Part shown: piece by piece, positions 37,537-48,905 of the stretch
Numbering within the stretch: position 1 is the stretch's first letter
How the letters are laid out: every line of letters begins with the position of its first letter
Assembly (NCBI RefSeq): GCF_028769735.1
Contig: NC_088188.1
Location: 2,069,001 to 2,133,000 of the forward strand
Length of the DNA: 64,000 nt
DNA from: Zonotrichia leucophrys gambelii
Taxonomy: Eukaryota > Chordata > Aves > Passeriformes > Passerellidae
Direction of reading: 5' to 3'
Notes under the pieces: model-generated
What the model saw: only the letters and a program-made list of their open reading frames with translations
What the model was told of the DNA's origin: nothing
Database searches by the model: none
Translations under genes and position numbers: made by a program

Positions 37537-38402
37537 CCCCACCCAAGCCATGCCTTTGGCTCTATTTCAAATGTCTGAGTTCCTGGGGTGACTAAGGCAA
37601 AACCAACACCTTGAATGAATTTCTGCTGGAGCTTTTGCCCTGTGAAATCACCGTGGATCACCCCCATGCTTTGACAGAGCTGGGGTATCACACCCAGAGC
37701 TGGTGGAGGACTCACAGCTATGGATTTGACTCTGCTTTCAATCCCCTCTGTGCTGTGTGCTGTGGAAACACGAGGCATTGCCCTGGCTCTGCAAAGCTCA
37801 CAAATCCCTGGGACAAACCCTGCAGAATTTGGCTGCAAGCTCACTGGATCCACTGTTCCTGTGAGAGTTGCTGCATGAATATCTCCCCCCTCACACAAGG
37901 AAGGAGGAGCACAGGGCTCTCTGCCTTGTGGCATCGCTCCAGGCTCTCTCAAAGCCTGCAGTGGTGTTGCTAAAGAGCCACTGATCCAGGGCTGTAAGAG
38001 TTCTTGGCAAAAGCCTGTGCTGGATGGTGCTGAGCCAGGGAGAGAGGAAAGGGCTGCTGCACCGTGCTCAGAAGGAGCCAGAGCCCAGCCAGGACAGCAC
38101 TGACCTGTGCTGCCCAGGGCACTGATAGTTCTAGGACAGAAGCCTTTCATCAGGGGAAAAACACATCTTTTTTCTTTACACAGAGGGACCTTTTGTAGTG
38201 GGAAAACAAGCACAGAAGATGAGAACTCGACATTGTCACTAGGCCAACAAAAAGCATCACCTGAGGCAGATCTGACACTTACAGCACATGGAAGTGAGAG
38301 GGAAACATCCACTCTTGGTGGCTTTAGTGACACTGTGCTGTAGGAGGGTATTGTATTTGCAGGGACCCCCATGGCAGGAAGGAGTGATGAATCTGACTCC
38401 AT
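37512..38402 (-). other. Long open frame, 296 codons, probably non-coding
   Basis: An unusually long uninterrupted frame overlaps the 3' end of LTR copy 2 at its start and copy A of the 109-bp repeat at its end. The product is rich in Ser, Pro, Cys and Leu, with no domain, signal peptide or transmembrane segment that I recognise. There is no sign of splicing or codon bias. It could be a remnant of a mobile element or a chance open frame in moderately GC-rich DNA. Confidence 0.3.
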
Positions 38403-38763
38403 GTGCTCAGAAGGCTAATTTATTACTTTATAATACTATATTATATTAAAGAATGCTATGCTATAATAAAGAACACAGAAAGGATATTTACTGAATGTTA
38501 AAAAGATAATAATGAAAACTCCTGACTCTCTCCAGAGTCCCAACACAGCTTGGCCCTGATTGGCCAAAGAGTGAAAACAACTCCCAGCAGAATCCAATGG
38601 AACAATCACCTGTGGGTGAACAATCTCCAAACACATTCCACATGAGCACAACACAGGAGAAGCAAATGAGAGAAGAATTGTTTTCCTTTTCTCTGAGGCT
38701 TCTCAGCTTCCCAGGAGAAAAATCCTGGGTGAAGGGATTTTTCCAGAGAATGTGAATGCTACA
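38347..38763 (-). mobile_element. Solo LTR, same family, copy 2
   Basis: It aligns along its whole length with copy 1 (shared GACTCTCTCCAGAG, GCCCTGATTGGCCAAAGAG, GGCTTCTCAGCT). It is flanked by the 4-base direct repeat GGAG (38343-38346 and 38764-38767). The minus strand starts TGTAGCATTCAC. The CCAAT box and AATAAA are kept, but the terminal CA at the other end is mutated. Confidence 0.82.
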
Positions 38764-39214
38764 GGAGAGCGTGGCCACAAAATATGAGGTGTGTATAGCA
38801 GAGGGCAACAGGGAATAACAGGGCACCCATCACTGCAGGTGCCCAGAACCCACCTCCCAGTGCTCCAGCAGGGCACAGGGGCAGCGAGGGTGGGTCACTG
38901 CTGCAGGGTTATTAGGGTTCCCATGGACACGGGGACAAGGAGCCCTGCAGGGATGTGATCCAACACCCACATCTGCTGGCACACAAACAAGGCACGCCTT
39001 CATCCCCCGGGCAGGGCTGGAATCGCTGCTGCCTGGTTTGAACATTTTCAATTGCTCCCAAAGCCAAGGGGGCTGCAAGGCAGGAGCCAGCCCTTGCTCT
39101 GGCAGGAGCCTGAGCCCAGTCATTGTCCCCAAACAATGAATGTCCCCAAGCCAAGGGCCTGCCAGGCTCCAGCAGTGCTGCTGATGGCTGCAGAAAGCTG
39201 GGATCCTTCAGGAG

Positions 39215-39716
39215 TTATTGTAGAAAGGCGACCCTAACGTGGTGATTAATGTGCTCTAAATCCATGATTCAGAATGCTGAATAATGGCTTTTTTAACACT
39301 ATACTATATGACATTAATACTATGTTATAACTGTACTACATTAAAGAGATACTATACTGAGATACTGTACTAAAGAGATTACTATACTATACTATACTAT
39401 ACTATACTATACTATACTATACTATACTATACTATACTAATATTAAAGAAAAACCTGTGACTGTCTGAGACAGCCAGGACACAGCTTTGACCCAACTGGC
39501 CAAGGAAACAAAACAATCCTCAGCAGAATCCAACTGACAAATCACTTTAGGTAAACAATCTCCCTAACACTTTCCACAGGTGCAAAACAACAGGAGCAGT
39601 GAATAAAGATAAGAATTGTTTTTTCTTGTTCTCTCTGTGCTTCTCACTGCCTTCCCAGGAAAAATCCTGGGAGAGGGAATTAAGTCTCTCTCTGTTCAGC
39701 CAATGTGAATGCTACA
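39215..39716 (-). mobile_element. Solo LTR, same family, diverged copy 3
   Basis: It follows the order of copies 1 and 2 (TTATTGTA start, AATCC..CTGGGAG, GCTACA end) but with many changes. An (ACTAT)n microsatellite has expanded inside it. GGAG at 39211-39214 and GGGAG after the element suggest the same 4-base target duplication, eroded. This is the oldest-looking of the three copies. Confidence 0.75.
39381..39438. repeat. (ACTAT)n microsatellite inside LTR copy 3
   Basis: Eleven uninterrupted ACTAT units. Copies 1 and 2 carry only short ACTATA-type words at the matching place, so the expansion is specific to this copy. Confidence 0.95.
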
Positions 39717-40666
39717 GGGAGTGACTGAGGAACATTCAGGATGGGAGCAGCCATTGTGCTGGGGTTTGCAGAGGGAAGCACGAGCAGCAGCAGCACCTTT
39801 ATCCAGGGACAGTCCCCCTGGAGTTTTGCAATTTGTGCCTGTGAGGCAGATTCAGGCCGCTGAGTTGAGAATTCACTTCATGCCATGGTGTCTCCCAGAT
39901 TGTTTTACCATCTCTGCCATACACTGACACTCTTAGAGAGCAGCCAGGGGTGGTGGAAGAGCAAACACACAAGTAGGGCATTTCCTTGTAAGTGGGAAAA
40001 AATTCAGTTGTCACTCCAAATGGACCAACATTTGCTGGTATCTGTAACTGTAACAAGTGGACAGTTTGAGCAACGATCCAAACCACCAAACAGTTGGTAG
40101 GATGAAAAAAGCTCCCAGACCATTCGATGTATACCCTCAAAAGAAATCCATGTCTGCTCAATAACAGCACTCCACCAAAGCAGGAGATGGCAGGAGCTGT
40201 CCCAAACCACTGTCTGGCTCACACCTACTGCTGCACAGGGACACTGCAGTCCTACACCAAACCAAGCTGCTGGGCACCGAGGCTGGACTGCAGCTACTCC
40301 ACAGCCAGCCTGTGAAAGTGAAATGCTGCAAGCACCAGAATACACTTCAAAAAGTTAAACTGCACCAGAGCAGCTGAGTTACCCAGCATTTTCCTGCACA
40401 AACCCATGCTCCATCCCCTGCCACATGGAATTGCCAGTGAATGTTTAAATACACAGGCATATGTGGTTCCTTACTGGGATCACACAAGGCATCAGTTCCT
40501 GATGAAGGAAATGGCTGATGCAAAAAAGCCCAAACACACAGCACTCACCATCAGAAATGCTGTGATACAAGCTGGCCTCATCCCATTGATTTTAAGGCAA
40601 GTAATTCTCCTTTCAGCAAGGACTGACCTGTGATATTTCACAGGAATGCACTTCCCAAAGTGGATG

Positions 40667-40775
40667 AGCATTTGCACAATCAATAAAATGCACACAATCA
40701 ATATCTCCCCAAAGGAGGGTCAATAACTGAAACAGGTATTAAGTTAGAAGTCACTCCTGCAACAACACTGAAAGG
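40667..40775 (-). repeat. 109-bp duplicated sequence, copy B
   Basis: Same length as copy A with five substitutions and no indels. Flanking sequence is unrelated on both sides, so the duplicated unit is defined to the base. About 3.2 kb separates the copies. Confidence 0.85.
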
Positions 40776-43700
40776 ATTAAAACATTATTCCCTTTATCCC
40801 TGCATTCTTCTTCTTCTCACATCACAGCAAGCAACTAACCTTCAGAGACCACAGCAGAAATAAATAAAAAAGCCAAGACCAAAGATCAACCGAGATTTTG
40901 ACTTTGCAAATTCACAGTATTGACAGCACTGCCCTTGAGCACAAGCAGTTGGGAGGGATGGGTTTATATCCAGCCTCTATAGAAACATCCTCTGAACCTT
41001 ACAGAGCTCTGCAGTGAGCAGGAATGAAGGACCCTTATTAAAATGAGAAGCTAGCACTTAGGACTATTAGTAAATACAAATCCATAATAAAATGGCTGTG
41101 ACAGCAGGTTAATTCACGACATCCATTTCTTTTGATCATGATTTGTATTTTCACAGGGTTCCTAAAACCAAGACAGACTTTCCTCTAACACCTGGATATT
41201 TCCATTGAAACTGTTCTCAAATGCCACTACACCATTTTTCCCCCCTGAAATAAACCCTAATGGATCAAACTGGGGATTTTTCTGCACACTGTAACACCAA
41301 CCAAGATTTCAGTGTTTACCAGCAGGAGCACAGTGTGGTGTCTTAGTTCAGATGCTAAACCTACAAATGGAACACTTCTAGATTGATACCAACACGTCCC
41401 ACACTCACAGTGCTGCATTTTGTGTTATTAATAAAGGACTGTTATTCATACATACAAATGTGTCCCACACTATTTCACCTAAAACATCATTTGGGTGTTG
41501 CAAATTGCTTGTCTCTTTTTAGAGCACAACCTGCTCCCATTTCACACTGATTTGCAGGATATGGAAACCACAGGACATGTCTGAGAGATAAGACAGAGCA
41601 AACTGTAAACCTAGGAGTATTTATCACAAACCCCACATTATCTACTGCTGCAGCCACTGCCTTTTTTCTTCATAGCTGTTATTATTTGCCCATATATAAT
41701 GGAAAGCTAAATACCCCCATTTTCTACTAGGCTTGTATCCTGCCTTGGCATATTTAACCTGACAAAATGAGCTGGTCACAAGTGTGCAGAAGAATTAAAG
41801 AATTAAAGAATTTTCAAGCAGGTTTTCAATGGACAGCCCTGGCCCATTCACAAATGCAGTTCTAATTATTCTGCTGGAAATGATGTTTTCCATTAACATC
41901 CATTCCTATGTGTGCCAGAGGGGCACACACTGCAGCTCTGAAATGCCTGGACAGGGCTGTCTCAGGTGTGTCTTGCAGCACAACAGACAGAAAACCCATC
42001 TTTTCTCATGATTTTCTAAAGATAACATAGATAAAACACACACACAAACATGCAACACTGCCTTTGTCAGGGCAGCCCTCCAGTAACTCTGTTAGAAATA
42101 CACATCAAACACTCCTATCAAAATACCACTGTATCAAACCCCCTCATCTTTAACTCATCCAACCCAGCCTGGCCATGGCAAATTACTCACATACACATTT
42201 TAAAGGCATGTTACAAACCCCCAGCATGAGGCAGTCCACACTGGATCTTCCAAACTTAATTTTGAGCCACAAGACAAACACTTTCAACATAATTATCACT
42301 ACCATATGGGCAGCTCTGCTATTGTGCTGGTTCTAATTAGGATTGTATATGTTACACATGTTGAAAGAGTTTGCAAATATGTTTTGTGGTTGACAGTTAA
42401 GCTCAGTATTTAAAGTAATGTGAACTTTTGTATGTTTACATTGCATTTGCTGTAACAAATACATCATGTGCATAATAAACATACATATGTGCACATATAC
42501 ATGTATACACACTATTTTGTTTTAGCAAAATAAACATAAAACAGGTGTCAGAAATGTTAAAACTCATATCTGGAATAAACATATTCACCAGAAATTTAAA
42601 TCCAATGCAGTCCTACTCAGCTATTGGCTTCTACAGACAGGATCCAGAAGTATTTCCACTTGCTTACTAACACACTAAATTCATTGGACATTGGTATTTA
42701 CATCTAAAATCTTGTAGATGCTACTCAGAATTTGGAATTAATTTCTCCAAGAAGGTATCTGTGCATCTATCTATTGAGATGTAGTTTTTGCCATCAAAAG
42801 AATAAGCAATTCAAAAATAGAAAATGAAATGTGAGTTACAATCTTGTAATGGTACAGCACAAAAGCCACTGGTGTAGAGGTGTAGAAAGGCAAAGTATCA
42901 ACAGCACACAGGTAAAGAACAAAAATCAATCCTTTACAAGCACAAAGCCTGGGGCAATTAATTTAATTCTAAAACCTTATACAAATATGCCAGGCATGCA
43001 GCTGCTGCCTGTGAATTGCAAGCAGGGCTTTGGAACTCAGCTTTGCCAATCATTATTTTATTAGATGTGTGTACCTCTCCCTTTTGATTTGTGAGAGCCT
43101 TACATGATGTAAGAGCAGTACACAGACACATTTAATTGCTAATGATACTGTGCTCTGTTTCAAGTTTCAGCATTAGCATCTCAAGGTAGAAGAGCATTAC
43201 AATCCTTTCAAAGCTTTAAAACCCACTTTTCACATAAACACATTACAGCCTGAGCTTCCCTTTCCAGTCTTTTGTCTTGCTCTCACCCTTCAGTTCAAAG
43301 TCATAAAACAACAAGATATCTCAATATTAGATAACTCCTGATAGTGCTTTGAAGCAAGAGGACAGCAAAGCACCAGTCTCTATCAACAACACACAGGCAT
43401 CTCTGAGCACGACCTGCCTGCCTGCACAGGGGCACAACATCACAACTTTCACTTAGTCAAAGAGACTTTAAAGGCTCAGGCCACTTAAAAAAGGATGGGA
43501 TCATTTGTTTTAATGCTCCTTGTCCAGGGCAGGCTGCAGAGGGCAGCTGTGGCAGCTTTACATCATCCCTGCCCAGACAGATTGCACTGTCCTGCTGGGG
43601 ATGGGATGGAGCACAGGGCAGGGCAGCCCCTGGCACACCTGACCCATGGGCCTTTCCAGAACAGAACTGAGCACCCACAGTGCTTCCAGCAGGCACAGAG

Positions 43701-45282
43701 ATCTATTCACACCCAGCAGCATGCAGGCAGTCCTGCTAGCACAGAATGGATGAGCTGCAAGGAAACCACAACACTGCCAGAAGCAGAATTGTGTCCTTGA
43801 TGTAGTAATATTAAATACTGATGCACACAATTTAATCCTACCAGTCCACCTGGAGGACCTGGCTCCACCATTCCAGCAGGCTGAAATAAAAAGCTCAGCC
43901 TAACACATCAACTGTCAATCTCAGGTTTGCAGCTCACACACCCTATATCATATTGAATGCAAGTTATGCTGATTTGGCATTATAAAATTATTTGCAACCA
44001 CATTTGATTGATGAGGAGTAATCAAGGTAGGGGAGAGGAGCTGAAGTGCTTCCATGGTAAGACAGACTGGTGTGAGCTTGTTCCCTATCAGATTCTCCTT
44101 ATCAGATTCGGGAAAGTCTGTAGGAAGCCATGCTGGGCTGGATGGGTGTCAGGACTCTGCTCCTCATCACTAAAGGGGAAATGGGGGAGAAAGATGAGAA
44201 ACAGCTATTCTTTAGTTGTAGGAGTTACAGGTTTACTGAAGAGAGACCTACCCTTCCACCAGTTAGGCCAATTCTCTAAATGCATGCAAAGCAAGAGAAA
44301 AACATCCATTTCCATCTCTCACTGCACTCCACAGAATTAGTTACTCCACTGGAAAAGACACATAATATCTAACCTTCAGGTTAATCCATATTTATAATGA
44401 AGATGCTATAATTAGTGATCTCTACCACTCCCATCCAGCCATACTGAAACGTTTCTACACTTCTTAGTCCATTAAAACATAATCACAGCTGAATAATACA
44501 TCAGTAAGGCTGATCACAGGCAAAATAGAGTTTGTCACTTCTGCTCCTAATCTGCTACAGCAGCACAACAGCAGCCAAACCTGTCCTATTTCACAGGACA
44601 CAACAGAATTGCAGTTCCCCATTTCAGCTGCTCTGATGGCTGGTGTTTGAGGTGATGACAAGGAGGAGCCACTGCTGCTTTTGTAAGCTTCAGTCATGCC
44701 CAGGAACACCCAAGAGTGATTGTGAAAATGTTTAATGGGATCACATTCCCTCTGCAAATTCCCTTGCACTTCAGCAAATAGGTTTTAGTTTAGTTTAGTT
44801 TACGAGCTTCAGAGAGGGACCCCAACAATGTCCTGGGCTCTTTCTGCTCCCCAGGGCTTTCCTGCTCCTTGGTTTCTGTCATTTCCTGCCAGTGGCCCCT
44901 CAGTACTGAGCCAGGCTAGCACCCACAGCAGAGCATGAGGATCTTCCAACACCAAACCCTTCCTTCACTCCTTTCCACAATCACCAAAGCAATTAAATCA
45001 TGGCCATTCACACTCCTATTCTGGGCCCCCCAGCTGACTGCCCAAAGGAAGCAAGGGGAAAGTGACACCTTTAGAAGTGTAATTTCTGTTTCTCTAAGAA
45101 AGGTTTCTATCTCTGTATCAGAAGTTTTGACAAATTTACTGTTAACTAAGTTTTACTGGATGTGGGAGAAGGATTCATCATTCACTGTGAGTCAGTTATA
45201 ACCAAGCCAGAGCAGCCAACAGAAAAGGGAGAGAGGCAGTACACAGGTCTGCTTTTCTCTCATAGATTTTCTATTTTCAAAT
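40776..45282. other. Intronic DNA, AT-rich, no gene seen
   Basis: Unique AT-rich sequence. A small AATTAAAG triplicate lies near 41797-41816 and alternating purine-pyrimidine stretches at 42480-42515 (CATATGTGCACATATACATG). No exon is supported. Confidence 0.5.
44783..44802. repeat. (TTTAG)n microsatellite
   Basis: Four TTTAG units, TTTTAGTTTAGTTTAGTTTA. Confidence 0.85.
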
Positions 45283-45400
45283 AGAACCACAGATGGTTTG
45301 GGTTGGAAGTGACCTTACAGATAATTTAGTTCCAGCCCCTCTGCCATGGACAGAGACAGCTTCCACCAGACCAAACTGCAACAAAGAGCATGTCTGACTC
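45283..45400 (-). mobile_element. Old CR1 fragment
   Basis: ATGGTTTGGGTTGGAAGTGA, TTAGTTCCAGCCCCTCTGCC and CAGCTTCCACCAGACCAAAC match the reverse complement of the CR1 3' end, with substantial divergence. Confidence 0.75.
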
Positions 45401-45771
45401 TCAACAAGTCACACCATCAGCCTCTTGCCTCTCAGCAGAACACATTTCCACTTCCAGTCCTGCTGTCAGACCTGTGTGAAGGCTCTGAATGTTTTCAGTC
45501 TCTCACTGTGTAGTCAAACAGCTGCTCTGCACAAGCAAAGCCAATAAATGCCACTTTGGTGAGATAAAAGAACAAACCCTGGAACTCTGATTCCCTGTCA
45601 GCTGATGCTGTGTCTGCCTTTGTTATCTGTCTGCCTTTTCCTCTGCTTGTTCACGTGGCAGGAGGAGGCCAGCAGTGACCAGTATGATCAAAACTGCTTC
45701 TCGTTAAGTACAAAACCAGAACACACCTCAAACTTTTCCCCCTAAACAAGCATTCTTTGCCAAGGGCAATA

Positions 45772-46175
45772 AATCACAGAATGGTTCAGGTCAGAAAGGA
45801 CTTAAAAACCCATTTAGTGCCACCCCTGCCATGGCAGGGACACCTCCCACTGTCCCAGGCTGCTCCCAGCCCTGTCCAGCCTGGCCTTGGGCACTGCCAG
45901 GGATCCAGGGGCAGCCACAGCTGCTCTGGGCACCCTGTGCCAGGGCCTGCCCACCCTCACAGGGAACAATCCCTTCCCGATATCTAATATAAATATCTTC
46001 TCTTTTAGTTTAAAACATTTCTCCCTCGTCCTATCATTATCTGCTCATGTAAAAAATCCCTCTTTTTTGTAAGCTCCCTTTAGGCACTGGAAGGGGCTTC
46101 TAAGGCCTCCCTGGAACCTTCTCTTCTCGAGGCTGAACACGCTTAACCTTTTAATCCTGTCTCCAGAGCAGAGGA
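45772..46175 (-). mobile_element. CR1 LINE fragment, about 400 bp
   Basis: From its 3' end (AATCACAGAATGGTTCAGGT) through GGGCACCCTGTGCCAGGGCC, CTCCCTCGTCCTATCATTAT and CTGGAACCTTCTCTTCTCGA it is collinear with an antisense CR1 3' region. Confidence 0.88.
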
Positions 46176-46254
46176 AGAAACAAAAAAGGAAAGAAATGGA
46201 AAAGAGATGAGGAAAGAAGAGCAAAGAAGAGCAAAGAAGGGGAAGGCAGCAGCC

Positions 46255-46445
46255 CTGCCCTCAGCGCTCGGTGCCGCAGTTCCCCGGCGCGGCCCGCAGG
46301 GGGAGCCCCAGCGCCGCCCAGGAGCGCCCGGCCCGGCCCGGGCGGGCTCCGCGCGCCCCCGGGCCCTGAGGGGGAAAGGGCGGCGCTGGGAGCGGCCCGC
46401 GGAGACACGGCAGGAGAGGGGCACGGGGGGCAGGAATCCTAACCT
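46255..46445. other. CpG-rich islet between opposed CR1 copies
   Basis: Dense CG dinucleotides (GCGCGGCCCGC, GGCCCGGGCGGGC, CCGCGCGCCCCCGG). It lies between a minus-strand CR1 and a plus-strand CR1 whose 5' sides face it. No splice site or convincing reading frame was seen. Confidence 0.6.
46291..46307 (+). promoter_or_regulatory. CTCF-like binding site
   Basis: GGCCCGCAGGGGGAGCC matches the CTCF core (GGCCACCAGGGGGCGCC) at 14 of 17 positions, including CAGGGGG and the following GCC. It lies inside a CpG-rich islet. The assignment is by motif only. Confidence 0.5.
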
Positions 46446-46449
46446 GGGG

Positions 46450-46632
46450 GGGAGACCCTGGCACAGGGTGCCCAGAGCAGCTGGGGCTGCCCCTGGATCC
46501 CTGGCAGTGCCCAAGGCCAGGCTGGACAGGGCTGGGAGCAGCCTGGGACAGTGGAAAGCGTCCCTGCCCATGGCACTGGATAGGCTTTAAAGTCCTTTTG
46601 AACCCAAACCCTTCTGGGATTCTACCATTCTC
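46450..46632 (+). mobile_element. CR1 LINE 3' fragment
   Basis: CCCTGGCACAGGGTGCCCAG, GGCCAGGCTGGACAGGGCTG and GAACCCAAACCCTTCTGGGA then ATTCTACCATTCT. This is the typical CR1 end, 5'-truncated. Confidence 0.88.
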
Positions 46633-46683
46633 TGCATAATTTATTTTTCTTAAATAAGGATAAGGGAGTGGGAAAGGGGAGAA

Positions 46684-47080
46684 GGTTACACAGAAGGGCC
46701 ATGAAAATGGTGACAAGGAGCGACTGAGGGCACTTGGTCTGTTCAGCCTGGAGGAAGCTGAGGGAAGTGAGACCTGTCTGGGGTCTGCAGCTTCTCCTGA
46801 GGGACAGCTGCCATCTCTGCTCTGTGGGACAGGGACAGCACCCAGGGAAGGGCTGGAGCTGTGCCAGGGCAGGCTCAGGCTGGATTTCAGGAAAGGTTCT
46901 TCCCCCAGAGGGTGCTGGCACTGCCCAGGCTGCCCAGGGAATGGGCACAGCCCCGAGGCCGCCAGAGCTCCAGGAGCTCCAGGGATGCCCAGGCTGGGAT
47001 TGTTGGGGTGTCTGTGCAGGGCCAGGAGTGGGACTTGGTGATTCCTGTAGGTCCTTTCCAGCTGAGGATGTTCTGTGACC
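46684..47080 (+). mobile_element. CR1 LINE 3' fragment, second subfamily
   Basis: CTGTTCAGCCTGGAGGAAGC, AGGTTCTTCCCCCAGAGGGT, GGACTTGGTGATTCCTGTAG and the end GAGGATGTTCTGTGACC follow the order of a different CR1 subfamily from the neighbouring copy. Confidence 0.85.
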
Positions 47081-48771
47081 AGGAAAACCAAAGGATGGAG
47101 GAGGAGTGTTTTCCCTTAAGGGCTGCTCTGATCTACAGAAGTCACTACAGAATGTTTCAGCGGAGATCACCTGGTGATGGAGAAAACTGGCTGCAACTCC
47201 TTATACACAGAGTTAATGCCAAAGGTTAATACCAGTACAGTTACTGGTGCAAACACACCCTTCTCCCTGCTCTATGAGCCATGGACACCCTGGGAAAATT
47301 CTTTCATAAGCACGAGCATGCTTTGTGTTGATGTAAAAGAGCAAGCAACAATTTTCACAAGAGTTACAAAGTCTTGCCTAAAAATAAAAATTAAATTCTT
47401 TCAATCATAGACAAGAGGGCTCTTTTATCTATTTTATACATATATAAATATATATATTATTTACATCCTATTTATTTGCTTTTTACCTCTTTTTGACCTA
47501 AACCTTTTAGCATAAAACTTCAATCGGGATATTAAAAAATAAGAGGGAAGTCAAAGTAGTACTTAAAATCAAATATCCAAATCACTGAAGTAAATAAAAC
47601 ATTTAAAATATTGTAAATTATCAGAGTTGTGTTGTGTATTGTATGGACAGAGATGTCAAAGGGCTGACTGCCCCCACTCCCCACATGAGCAAACACAACT
47701 CTCATCCACTATCAGCAAATCTTCCCAAGTACTTTAAAAACCACTTCTTCCTAAAAAGCTTTTCTGGACAGAAAATGAAAAAACGTTCTTCATTTCACCT
47801 AACAAGCTGCAGAAGTCCCAGTTCAAGGGTGAAAGGAAGGATGGGGAGAAAATTGCCTTTCCCCTCCAATCCAAGTCAAACATCTGAAATGTATTCAGAG
47901 CAGCTTTTTGCTGCAGCTCCTACACTGGCACTGCCCTGTGCGCTGCACGGGTGCACTGCAGGACTGCCTGTCCCTCCCTGTCCCTCTCCGTCCATATCTG
48001 CTCCCTGCACAGCTCAACAGCAGCTCCACGGGCTGAGCCCTGCTCTGGCACAACCCCCAGAGCTCCTTGCAGTGCCCCTTCTCCGCCAGCATCCCCATGC
48101 CAAGCTGAGGGTGCTCCAGCCACGAGACTGGGCAAGGAGAGCTGTGAGAAGAATCCGTGGATCTCCAGTTCTCTTTGTTTCAGGAGAACCTTTTCGTTTC
48201 GTTGTGCTTGGCTCCGAGTCGCTGGTTTTATCTTGCATTTCACACTTAAGGAAACCCAGCCAGGCCTGCCAAATACTACAAGGTTTTCTGTCAAAACTTG
48301 GACAAGCTGAAAAGTTTTACATTCTTCTAACCGTAAACCTTAAAGCAACTCAGACTTTTATTTTACTCACAGCTCAGGTTTGAGTGTTCCATGACATTTG
48401 GCCAACCTGGCTTGAGATTTCTCTTTGAGGTTTCATTACGAACTCCTAATTCCAGAACAGAGTAATTAATACTTTTACTAATAGTATCTGTAGTATAAGA
48501 TTATAGGACTTGGAAGAATGACTCTGAGTGCAGTTTGCTGCCCAGCAGACTGAACGCAGTCCAGAAAGGAGATCAGTCATCTAACTCAACTTCCAAAGCA
48601 GTGTGCTAACAAAAAAGCAAAGGCCTTTGGAGACCCAACTGCAGGACCATTCCCTGAGCTGGCCCCTGCAGTGCTTGTTCTCCATGTTACAGCAACAGCC
48701 CCAGAGCAGACCCCAAGGAGCTGCAGTGGACAGCAGTTTCTGTTCCCAGAAATTACTCGCTCAGTGTGACA
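47081..48771. other. Intronic DNA with a 249-codon open frame judged random
   Basis: A plus-strand frame is open over 47634-48383 but lacks domains and splice context. An AT-rich run with TATATAAATATATATATTAT words lies at 47440-47461. Confidence 0.5.
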
Positions 48772-48905
48772 CAACAGTTTGGGTTGGAGGGGCCCTCGGG
48801 GGTGAGCTCATCCCAGCCCCACTCCAAGCAAGGCTTATTCAGGAGAGATCCAGCTGCTCAGGGGAGAGGTGGATGGTCCAAGGATGCAGATCCCACAGTT
48901 TTGGG
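48772..48905 (-). mobile_element. Degraded CR1-like fragment
   Basis: CAGTTTGGGTTGGAGGGGCC and ATCCAGCTGCTCAGG..AAGGATGCAGATCCCACAG resemble an old antisense CR1, with many changes. Confidence 0.55.

Noticed and set aside
7080..39716. A complete endogenous retrovirus between paired LTRs
   Set aside because: The three LTRs differ in age, have separate target repeats, and no gag, pol or env-like frames lie between them.
42480..42515. Alternating purine-pyrimidine stretch as Z-DNA
   Set aside because: The run is short and mostly AT with few CG or long CA steps, so Z-DNA formation is unlikely.
46261..47091. 276-codon minus-strand frame
   Set aside because: It runs antisense through two CR1 copies and the CpG islet, and matches no domain.
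47634..48383. 249-codon plus-strand frame
   Set aside because: No recognisable domain, no splice context, biased composition and no supporting conservation that I can see.
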